This document shows, one piece after another, positions 1 through 6,597 of a stretch of DNA of 27,738 nt. The DNA lies in contig CAZMSQ010000031.1 in assembly GCA_964569025.1 (NCBI GenBank), forward strand, positions 1 through 27,738, in the 5' to 3' direction. Below the pieces are notes generated by a model that was not told where the DNA came from, did not search any database, and saw only the letters and a list, made by a program, of their open reading frames with translations. Each line of letters starts with the position of its first letter. The first letter of the stretch is position 1. The stretch comes from CAZMSQ01 sp964569025. Lineage in GTDB: Bacteria > Bacteroidota > Bacteroidia > Chitinophagales > Saprospiraceae. The position numbers and the translations under genes were made by a program.

Positions 1-461
1 TTCTCAATGCTGACATTTCCATTACCCAAACTTACGGATTTCTTTTTAACCATTCTCCCCTCTTCACTACCAAGCTCCATCGGGGCGACATCTTCTTAGA
101 ATCAGCAGGTATCCACCGATTGAGCTGCAGCGCAGCGACATCTTTCCTCCCTCCCCTCGTACCATCCCCATTGAAACCCAAACCACCTGACAAACAAATT
201 TATGCCTGCACGTCTCAATCTTGATGCTTTAGATGTCGCTACGATGTAGCTTATTGCTTTGCGCACAACCTTGCTAAGAAGATATCGCCCCGATGGGGCT
301 GTAATCCGCATACCGCAGCTCAGGATTATCTTTCACACCAACCCCGCAGGCTATAATCACAAACCCGGATGATGCATCCCCCAAATACAATAGGTATGTT
401 CTCCCAACTCTTCACTCTTTTCATCTACCCATCTTTTCAACTCCCAACTTTTCACTTTTCA
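1..461. other. Gene-free region at left edge
   Basis: I see no credible gene here. Short open frames exist, but they lie in repeats and have no recognisable domain or start. The stretch holds a nested inverted repeat at 73-300 and most of a G-free pyrimidine/A tract that runs into the end of the next gene. It is downstream (3') of the minus-strand gene ending at 462. Confidence 0.6.
73..300. repeat. Nested imperfect inverted repeat (REP/MITE-like)
   Basis: The outer arms at 73-99 and 274-300 are reverse complements at 25 of 27 positions. The inner arms at 121-143 and 231-253 match at 19 of 23. All four arms contain a GCGACATCT-type core, the last with one T for C change, so the unit is built from two pairs of inward-facing copies of one motif. 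A folded transcript could form a long two-stage hairpin. The layout resembles dispersed intergenic repeats that I associate with Bacteroidota genomes, but copy number elsewhere cannot be judged here. A 69-residue open frame inside it is a by-product of the repeat. Confidence 0.7.
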
Positions 462-483
462 CTATCCTCTTTTCACTTTATTT
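399..483. repeat. G-free pyrimidine/A tract with about 40-nt period
   Basis: There is not one G in 85 consecutive plus-strand bases. The block 401-440 is imperfectly repeated at 441-480, both starting CTCCCAACT followed by TTCACT-like units. On the minus strand this is a C-free purine/T tract, and the stop codon of the minus-strand gene (462-464) lies inside it, so the last few codons are made of repeat sequence. It may act as a 3'-end or decay signal, or be replication-slippage sequence. Confidence 0.65.
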
Positions 484-1754
484 GGTGTGAGGATGACTAC
501 AAACACAGGAAAGGCCAGAAAAAGAGGCAGCCAGTAGAGGTAGCTAAAGGGCACATGAAACAAGCCATAAAATACAGTCAAGTAGAATTTTAGCCCCACC
601 AGCATGGTCAGACGCCATTGCAGGCGGCGGCGCCAGAGGCGGGTGCAGACAAACAAGAGAGCCGCAGCCAGCAGGCTGGCCAACATGTGGACCTTGCGGT
701 TCAGGGACAGCCGATCTTCAACATCACCTCTGGCAAAGTCATAGAAATACAGCGCAAAGCTGAACCCCTGATTCAAATGGTGGGGCTTTTCTCCGGGCGA
801 CTGAAAAGATTGCGTGTGCCACTGCCCAACGGCTGTTGTATGGTAATAGTCGAGGCCGTTTTTCAGGATGGACCAGTCACGACTCAGGAATGGGAGAACG
901 TATAGCAGCCCAACCCCTACCGCTACAATCAGACCGGTTCGGATGGTTTTCCACCAGCCTTCTTCGAGCAGCATCACCATAAACAGAACGGGCAGCCAGA
1001 AGGTGAATGCGTAGCGGGACAACAGGCAGCCTACGATGGCAAGCGCAAGCAGCCATAACCGTTTCTGCAGCAAAGCGAGAGCCAGCAGCAAATAGAGGGC
1101 CACTGGCATCAGCTCGACCGCCATCCCGAATACCTGGCCGCGCACACCCTCAGCCATCAGCCAGACTGCCACGAAAGGCGCGCCGGCAAAAGCAGTCAGT
1201 GAAATCCATCCGGCACCGACGCGGGCAGCATGCCATACCCACACAGCCACAGCGAATGCAAACAGCCCAAACGCCACCCAACGGTAGTCAAACCCAAATA
1301 CCTCCGCAGGCACATAAGGCAGCCACATCATCGGAAAATAGGTCGGCAAGACGGTCCAGCCAGGAAACTCCATCGGTACATAAACCGGCTCACCGGCCAG
1401 CAGACGAGTTACATACAATTGGATTGATGGCACAATATCAGACCAGTAGGGATCGATGGGGATTTCCTCAAATCTGCCTTGCAAAGAACGACCTGCAAGC
1501 ACCATTCCCCCTAGAAAGACCACCCAAGGTAACCACCGCTGCCAAGCCTCCACTCGGGTGACATCTGTCCGGACATTCTCCGCACCCCTTTCTCGCAGCA
1601 GCCACCACAGAGAAAGGCCGCAAAACAGAAGGCCCGAAATAAACCACATGATAGGCCGAACTTGATTATTCAGAGGGACATCCCACACCTGCAAACTGAA
1701 CTCCGCCAGCCAGAGCATGAGAAGAAGAATAATCAAAAAAGTACGAGACATCAT
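462..1754 (-). CDS. Polytopic membrane protein, possible GT-C type glycosyltransferase
   Basis: A 430-residue protein with about ten hydrophobic segments spread over its length. A non-membrane loop at residues 96-148 contains an Asp (D101, in IDPYWSD), then a LLAGEPVY motif and a Pro/Trp-rich stretch. That arrangement of an early acidic loop followed by 'G.P.Y' resembles GT-C lipid-linked-sugar glycosyltransferases of the DUF2029/PMT type. The family is inferred from topology and this loop only. It would act in the inner membrane on polyprenyl-phosphate sugars. It lies 44 nt behind the PAP2 phosphatase gene on the same strand and probably shares its transcript. Two adjacent ATG codons make the exact start uncertain by one residue. 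The C-terminal codons run into the G-free repeat. Confidence 0.65.
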   Translation of the reverse strand: MMSRTFLIILLLMLWLAEFSLQVWDVPLNNQVRPIMWFISGLLFCGLSLWWLLRERGAENVRTDVTRVEAWQRWLPWVVFLGGMVLAGRSLQGRFEEIPIDPYWSDIVPSIQLYVTRLLAGEPVYVPMEFPGWTVLPTYFPMMWLPYVPAEVFGFDYRWVAFGLFAFAVAVWVWHAARVGAGWISLTAFAGAPFVAVWLMAEGVRGQVFGMAVELMPVALYLLLALALLQKRLWLLALAIVGCLLSRYAFTFWLPVLFMVMLLEEGWWKTIRTGLIVAVGVGLLYVLPFLSRDWSILKNGLDYYHTTAVGQWHTQSFQSPGEKPHHLNQGFSFALYFYDFARGDVEDRLSLNRKVHMLASLLAAALLFVCTRLWRRRLQWRLTMLVGLKFYLTVFYGLFHVPFSYLYWLPLFLAFPVFVVILTPNKVKRG

Positions 1755-1798
1755 TCGGGCGATTTGTCAGCACAATTGCCTTTCGGGCCAATGGAATT

Positions 1799-2467
1799 TC
1801 ACTCACTTGCAGGTCCATTCAAGGAACGGTCATACCAGCGGTCCGGACGGACAGGGATGTAGGTCTTTTGTATATAAAAAATCAGCAACCCGATCACTAA
1901 GCCGATGGCAGCGCCCATGACTACATCCTTTAGAAAATGCTGGACCAGGTAAATGCGCGACAGCCCCACCAAAACAGCGAGGAGCAAGAAAAATAAGTCG
2001 GTAACCCAGCCCCGGCGAAAACACAACGCCAGCACCGTGTACAAGGCAAATGCAGACATGGTGTGACCCGACGGAAAACTGGTCATACCCGAATACAATT
2101 CAATTCCGTCAACCAACACTATCCGGTCGGCCCAGTCAGGATTGCCAAGGAAAGCCCCCGGGCGCGGATGCGCAAACAGGCTTTTTGTCAGGGCTGAGAC
2201 CAGGGTGACGACCAACCCAACTGTGGGCAGCAAAAGCACATAGCGGAAGCGAACAAAGGCCAGCACTGCAACAAACAGCACATAAGCAAGCTCCTCACCC
2301 ATGCGCGTCAGATACGTAAATATGAGATCGCCGGCGGTGGTGCGGTAGCCGCTGAAAAAAAAGAGCTCTTCTCCCTGACCAATGAGCGCGAGCATCACTG
2401 CGCCAAATACAAGGGCTGCCAGAAACCCTCCGAAATACACCCGGTGGCTCAGAATCAGCGACTTCAT
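1799..2467 (-). CDS. PAP2 superfamily membrane phosphatase
   Basis: A 222-residue integral membrane protein carrying all three PAP2 phosphatase motifs: K95-to-R102-P103 (KSLFAHPRP), PSGH at 132-135, and SR-x5-H-x3-D with R171, H177 and D181. His135 and His177 are the expected catalytic residues. Five to six hydrophobic helices surround them, placing the site at the membrane face. Family members dephosphorylate lipid phosphates such as undecaprenyl pyrophosphate, phosphatidate or phosphatidylglycerol phosphate, or the lipid A phosphate. The substrate cannot be read from sequence. Its ATG overlaps the TGA of the LptF/LptG gene (ATGA, 2464-2467), so the two are translationally coupled, which suggests a role in envelope lipid handling. 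Length is normal for the family. Confidence 0.9.
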   Translation of the reverse strand: MKSLILSHRVYFGGFLAALVFGAVMLALIGQGEELFFFSGYRTTAGDLIFTYLTRMGEELAYVLFVAVLAFVRFRYVLLLPTVGLVVTLVSALTKSLFAHPRPGAFLGNPDWADRIVLVDGIELYSGMTSFPSGHTMSAFALYTVLALCFRRGWVTDLFFLLLAVLVGLSRIYLVQHFLKDVVMGAAIGLVIGLLIFYIQKTYIPVRPDRWYDRSLNGPASE

Positions 2468-4158
2468 GGCGCTGGTGCATCAACAGTCCCGCCGGACTGC
2501 GTTTGTGAACCGGATTGCTTGTGCGCAGAGAGCCTGCTCAGAAGGTAGAAGATTCTGCTAAAATCCAGAAGTTTGGTGTCATTCATGGCTTTGGTGGTGA
2601 GAAAGAGGCCAATTGGAAACAAAATCATAAGTGGAAGCCAGGCACCAAACACAGGATGGAGCACCTCCTCTTCAGCCATGTTTTTGAATCCAATGTTCAT
2701 GATTACGAAGATGGTAAAAAAAACAATGGCAATCAGAATAGGATACCCAAAGCCCCCCTTTCGCACAATGGCACCAAGCGGCGCGCCGATAAAGAGGAAA
2801 ATGACGCACACCAACGGCATGGTAAATTTGAGATGAAATTCGAAAATTGATTTGACCCGCCTTTCAAATATTGTATTTGTTTGGGAAAGCGTTGCCTGAG
2901 CCGTCCCCACCAGTGAGCGTGTGGCCGATTTGGCCCGGGTAAACATCTGCTCCCGCTGAGCACCGTCAAACCACTCAATGAACGAACGAACCGTATCGGC
3001 TTTTGCATTCTCCAAACCTCCCCCTGCCGGAGCCGCCAAACTATCTGACAGGAAGGTCTGCCCCCCCTCGTCGTTTGATTGTCTCCCAATCTGCTCCTGA
3101 ATTTCGGTGGCACTGTCACCTTCCGGCCTGACTGTATCGGCACCTGGTTCAGAGGCCGTTGGGGAAGGCGCCTTGTCACCTTGGATTGTGAGAGGCTCGC
3201 TGACAAATTGTTCCGCAAAAGTACTGTCCCGTAAGAGTCGATTCAGGGGATGAAAAAACCGGGCGGTGGTTTTTTCAAACTGCTCTTGCTTGCTGTCCAA
3301 TTCCACTTGAAGGGTGTCAATGGCATCCAGCAGCTGAGCCGAGGTCATCATTGAGTAGTGTGACTGAAAGCGCTCTTCGTCAATCTCGCGGATGTCAAAT
3401 TCACTGAGGTCAAAAACCCGCTCCCACTCCCTGAAGCGCGTGCGCACAAAGGGCAGCGGCTGGGCCTGACCCGTACGCGTAACCCTTCGCTCGGTGGTCA
3501 TTTCCTCGTACTGCTCCCCATCCGTCAGGTGAAGAAAAAAAAACTGCCCGTCCTCACTCGTATACATCTCCCCTTCCCTGGCCAACACCTGAGAAACCTG
3601 CCCGCGGCTGTTTTTACGCTGGTCGTAAATCATCACCTCCCGGATCGTTCGATTGTCAGGCTCCTTTTCTCCGATGTGAATGACAAGCTCCGAAAAATCT
3701 TCATTAAACACACCCTCCTCCAGACTGAGCGTCGGCTTTTGGTTTTTTACCTCACTGAGCCGCTTGCGAAACTTCAGATTCGATAATGGCATCAGATTGT
3801 TTCCCGTGAAATAGGAAAAGATACTGATTAATATGGTGACCATCAAGAGCGGTCTCATGACCCGCAGCAGGGGTATCCCAGCAGATTTTAGGCTTGTCAG
3901 CTCAAAACGCTCCGCCAGATTCCCCATTACCATGACCGAAGAAATCAGCACTGCAATCGGTAAAGCCATGGGAATCAGAGAGATCGAAAGGTAAAAGACC
4001 ATCTCAAGGATAAACAACAAGCCAGCCCCCTTCCCGATGATGTCATCGATGTAATTCCACAGCATCTGTACCACCAAGACGAAAATGGCAATAAAGAAGG
4101 TCACCGCAAAAGGAGGCAAAAACCCCCTGACCAGCATGATGTCTATCTTCCGGATCAA
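2464..4158 (-). CDS. LptF/LptG (YjgP/YjgQ) family LPS export permease
   Basis: A 564-residue permease of the LptF/LptG family. Three N-terminal helices (about 12-35, 50-75, 100-120) and three C-terminal helices (about 448-465, 473-490, 505-522) flank a periplasmic beta-rich domain. The family works with LptB to extract lipopolysaccharide from the inner membrane and pass it to LptC/LptA. Residues about 320-395 are rich in Ser, Gly, Asp, Glu and Pro and look disordered, making the protein longer than the usual 350-480 residues. The start appears to be TTG at 4158: no ATG or GTG precedes it before an in-frame stop, and the first residues (IRKIDIMLVRGF) match the family's usual LDRYILKKF-like opening. 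The alternative ATG at 4137 would remove that segment. It overlaps the PAP2 gene by 4 nt. LptF cannot be separated from LptG here. Confidence 0.9.
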   Translation of the reverse strand: MIRKIDIMLVRGFLPPFAVTFFIAIFVLVVQMLWNYIDDIIGKGAGLLFILEMVFYLSISLIPMALPIAVLISSVMVMGNLAERFELTSLKSAGIPLLRVMRPLLMVTILISIFSYFTGNNLMPLSNLKFRKRLSEVKNQKPTLSLEEGVFNEDFSELVIHIGEKEPDNRTIREVMIYDQRKNSRGQVSQVLAREGEMYTSEDGQFFFLHLTDGEQYEEMTTERRVTRTGQAQPLPFVRTRFREWERVFDLSEFDIREIDEERFQSHYSMMTSAQLLDAIDTLQVELDSKQEQFEKTTARFFHPLNRLLRDSTFAEQFVSEPLTIQGDKAPSPTASEPGADTVRPEGDSATEIQEQIGRQSNDEGGQTFLSDSLAAPAGGGLENAKADTVRSFIEWFDGAQREQMFTRAKSATRSLVGTAQATLSQTNTIFERRVKSIFEFHLKFTMPLVCVIFLFIGAPLGAIVRKGGFGYPILIAIVFFTIFVIMNIGFKNMAEEEVLHPVFGAWLPLMILFPIGLFLTTKAMNDTKLLDFSRIFYLLSRLSAHKQSGSQTQSGGTVDAPAP

Positions 4159-4277
4159 ATTTCCCGCGTTCTGTTCATCTGCACCAAAGGTCTGATTTTT
4201 TCAGCAGTTAGCGCAATCTCCCCACGACTGCAACAGGTCATGCAGAAGATACCTCATGAACGCATTTCAGCCTCTGT

Positions 4278-4778
4278 TTATGCTTTCCCCTTCGGCAGAT
4301 ATTTCCTGCCGCGCTCAGGCAGGTTCATATCCCGTAAATCGCTTGCAGAAAACGCCCCCTCCAAACTGATAAAAATGGTTTCCTCACCAGTTTGCACCAT
4401 GAGAAAAGCCTCTGAGATGAGATCTTCAGAAGCAAGCGCCCACACCTCCACCGTTGTGCCGTCTTCACGCATCTGAAGAACCGGTTGGAATGCCTCTTTA
4501 TTCAGTTGCTCCAACAGTTCTTTGGCATTCTTGAGGATATGCCCGGGAGCTTTTTCAAAGGTCACGACCTGAACTTTTGAAATTTTCTCCAAAAATTTTT
4601 TCCCTTCATCATCCTCCACAACACCCATCATGGCCTGCAGCATTGGCCCTTCCAATGTCAGGCTAATTTGGGCATCAAACTGGCGCACGTGCTCTAAAAA
4701 TGGATGAATGGAAGAACGCTGCGCAAAAAGAGAAAGGTGGAAAAAGATGAGAATGAAACAAAACAGCAACCGATTCAT
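4278..4778 (-). CDS. DUF4252 exported protein (distal paralogue)
   Basis: A 166-residue protein with a clear signal peptide (MNRLLFCFILIFF to a cut after LFA/Q). The body matches the DUF4252 pattern as I know it: an amphipathic first half, a central TFEKAP segment, and a C-terminal MVQTGEETIFISLEG strand pair. The function of the family is unknown; it recurs in Bacteroidota beside ECF sigma factors. I chose the ATG at 4778 because it puts the signal peptide at the N-terminus. The longer frame begins at a GTG (4826) inside the preceding gene. It lies 40 nt after another DUF4252 gene and is last in the sigma/anti-sigma run, so it is probably co-transcribed. Confidence 0.78.
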   Translation of the reverse strand: MNRLLFCFILIFFHLSLFAQRSSIHPFLEHVRQFDAQISLTLEGPMLQAMMGVVEDDEGKKFLEKISKVQVVTFEKAPGHILKNAKELLEQLNKEAFQPVLQMREDGTTVEVWALASEDLISEAFLMVQTGEETIFISLEGAFSASDLRDMNLPERGRKYLPKGKA

Positions 4779-4818
4779 AAAAGATGGTTTTGATGGAAAT
4801 GAATTTGATGATTTGCAA

Positions 4819-5352
4819 TCAGTCACCCGCTGAACGGGTGGCGTTTTTGAGAGATTTGAGATGGCTCATGCCTTGAATGTCAAGACTTTCAGAAAGCGCC
4901 CCGATTCGGGCCAGATCAATAAGGCCTGTAAAGCTCATAAATACAAAATTCTCTGCATTAGCTACCAGCATCAGGAGCTCTGAAATCTTGTCGCCATCCT
5001 GTTTCACCAGGAAACGCACATAATCGGTCTTTCCCTCCCTCACAATGAGGAGGGGCTCATAAGCTTTGGTATTGATGGTTTGAACCACCTCATGATACCG
5101 GTCCATGGGATTCACCTCGGTCGTGAGAATGCGTAGTCCGGTCAAATCAGAAATGATTTGTTGCACGTCTTTATCGACTGTTCCAGTATCAAGAGATGCC
5201 ACCATCCTGAACATCATTGGGCTGATGTACACCGCGGTAAAGCGATCATCTTCGAGGTACCCATTAAAATACCGGCTGATGGCATCATCCTGAGTAAACC
5301 CGGGCAGGGTCGAAATGGTGGTGAGGAGAATGATGAAGAATGAGCGTGTCAT
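4819..5352 (-). CDS. DUF4252 exported protein (proximal paralogue)
   Basis: A 177-residue protein with a signal peptide (MTRSFFIILLTTIS, cut near GFTQ/D). It shares layout with the next gene: a central LRILTTE strand, 'AYEPLLIVREG', and a C-terminal VANAENFVFMSFTG segment that lines up with MVQTGEETIFISLEG in the neighbour. I therefore read the two as paralogues from an old tandem duplication. ATG 5352 is preferred over an upstream TTG (5376) because it begins the signal peptide. It follows the anti-sigma gene by 54 nt. The family function is unknown; location in the cell envelope or periplasm is inferred from the leader. Confidence 0.78.
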   Translation of the reverse strand: MTRSFFIILLTTISTLPGFTQDDAISRYFNGYLEDDRFTAVYISPMMFRMVASLDTGTVDKDVQQIISDLTGLRILTTEVNPMDRYHEVVQTINTKAYEPLLIVREGKTDYVRFLVKQDGDKISELLMLVANAENFVFMSFTGLIDLARIGALSESLDIQGMSHLKSLKNATRSAGD

Positions 5353-5406
5353 GTGATGAGGATTGTATGAATTCAATGAATTTGGAGAAATGCCCTTTGT
5401 AGATGA

Positions 5407-5967
5407 TTATTGTTGTGGAGAATGAAGAATGGATGTGGCTTGCCTGATGCGTTTCACTTCTGAAGCTGCCCGCTTCCGTTCTTTGTGAAGGGTGCCGGAA
5501 ACGAGATACAAGGCCTGTTCGACCACGGCATATGCTTGTTCTGGGCTTGTCACAACAGCTGATGCTGTAAGCTGCTGAGCTGGTGCTTGTGATGATGGTC
5601 GGAAGACTTGACTGATCACGAACATCACCACTGCTGCTGCGACTCCGCGAATCATCCAATATCGAAGTGTATTCGGAAGTACTTTGGCCCGGGAAGTCGG
5701 CATCTTCGATGGAGCAGACGCAGCAAGTGATGTATCCTCCTCAACCTCATGAAGGACTGAGATCAAGTGCGCTGTAAAATCAGCCCGGGGCTGCGACTGA
5801 ACGTCTCTGGCAAAAAACTGAACCATCGGACGCATCTCCTCGATATCCGGTGGCAATCCCTTGTGCGATGCGAATGCCTCTTTGAGGACAGCCTCTTCCT
5901 GCCGGGTGCTTTCGCCATTCATGTATCTTTTCAGGATGGTGCGGAGGAACTCGTGGTTATGTTCCAT
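5407..5967 (-). CDS. Probable membrane anti-sigma factor
   Basis: A 186-residue protein with a single hydrophobic segment at about residues 107-122 (YWMIRGVAAAVVMFVISQVF). The cytoplasmic N-terminal half has the look of Bacteroidota ECF-associated regulators: a helical YMNGESTRQEEAVLKEAF stretch followed by 'LPPDIEEM...FF'. No HxxxCxxC zinc motif is present, so it is not a ZAS-type anti-sigma factor. The start overlaps the sigma gene end by 11 nt, which is the main argument for its role. The periplasmic part ends in a Lys/Arg-rich helix. Binding to the sigma factor is inferred from context only. Confidence 0.7.
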   Translation of the reverse strand: MEHNHEFLRTILKRYMNGESTRQEEAVLKEAFASHKGLPPDIEEMRPMVQFFARDVQSQPRADFTAHLISVLHEVEEDTSLAASAPSKMPTSRAKVLPNTLRYWMIRGVAAAVVMFVISQVFRPSSQAPAQQLTASAVVTSPEQAYAVVEQALYLVSGTLHKERKRAASEVKRIRQATSILHSPQQ

Positions 5968-6466
5968 AATGGTGCGTTTTGAGTAATGAATCCCGGATGG
6001 CTTTTCGCCCCCGGTGGATGAGGGTTTTCACTTGTGTCAGCGTTTCTCCGGTCATATTTGCAATTTCCTGATAGCTCATCCCCTCCACTTCTCTGAGGTG
6101 AATGGCCACATGCTGCTTTTCCGGGAGGCTTTGCAAGCAAATCCGAATCAGCTCCATGTCTTCATTGAGCTCTGCCTGCCGATGGGGCTCTGGTCCTGAA
6201 TCAGCCCAATCCGGATCAGCAGGCAGTTCGGAGAGCTTGCGATGGCGGGATTTTAGCAAGTCGAGACACAAATTTCGGGTGATGGTCATACACCAAGCCT
6301 CAATGTTTTCGATTTCATGAAGCTGGCCCCGACGATTCCAAAGCCGGATGCACACTTCCTGAATGACATCCTCAGCCTGATCCCGATGCCCGGTCATTTG
6401 CAAGGCAAATCGAAAGAGTCGGTGCTGAACCGGCGAAATGCGCTCAATAAACTCCGTCTGTGTCAT
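5957..6466 (-). CDS. ECF-type RNA polymerase sigma factor
   Basis: A 169-residue sigma-70 family ECF factor. Region 2 spans about residues 12-78, including the DQAEDVIQEVCIRLW helix (29-43) and the -10-binding AWCMTITRNLCLDLLKS stretch. Region 4 spans about 107-160, with the helix-turn-helix GMSYQEIANMTGETLTQVKT and the trailing RGRKAIRDSL. Regions 1 and 3 are absent, as expected for the class. I chose ATG 6466. The longer frame begins with GTG (6583) and would include the hairpin at 6539-6576 and a non-homologous leader. It should direct polymerase to a small regulon when released by the overlapping anti-sigma gene, plausibly including its own DUF4252 cassette. Confidence 0.9.
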   Translation of the reverse strand: MTQTEFIERISPVQHRLFRFALQMTGHRDQAEDVIQEVCIRLWNRRGQLHEIENIEAWCMTITRNLCLDLLKSRHRKLSELPADPDWADSGPEPHRQAELNEDMELIRICLQSLPEKQHVAIHLREVEGMSYQEIANMTGETLTQVKTLIHRGRKAIRDSLLKTHHYGT

Positions 6467-6538
6467 GTAATGCGGTGTGCGGTTATTGGGTAGACGACAG
6501 GCATTCCAATTTGTTGCAAACAAAATAATACCGGAAAC

Positions 6539-6576
6539 CAAAACGGAGAGACCCATGATTGAGCCTCTCCGTTTTG
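6539..6576 (-). terminator. Intrinsic terminator-like hairpin after the M36 gene
   Basis: A perfect 12-bp stem (CAAAACGGAGAG at 6539-6550 pairing with 6565-6576) with a 14-nt loop, 22 nt past the protease stop. Read on the minus strand the 3' arm ends in GTTTTGG, so the T-run is short. It separates the protease from the sigma gene and argues against the longer sigma-factor start. Confidence 0.65.
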
Positions 6577-6597
6577 CTAACACAAAAAAGAGAATGA

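Noticed and set aside
102..311. A 69-residue minus-strand open frame in the left intergenic region
   Set aside because: It is composed almost wholly of the nested inverted repeat arms and has no domain or plausible start signal; repeats of this sort often leave such frames.
1007..1561. A 184-residue plus-strand open frame opposite the membrane-protein gene
   Set aside because: Its Arg/Pro/Gln/Ser-rich composition is typical of the antisense of a hydrophobic gene; there are no motifs and no promoter.
6467..6583. N-terminal extension of the ECF sigma factor from a GTG at 6583
   Set aside because: It would translate through the protease terminator hairpin and add a hydrophobic leader foreign to ECF factors; the ATG at 6466 begins exactly where the family does.
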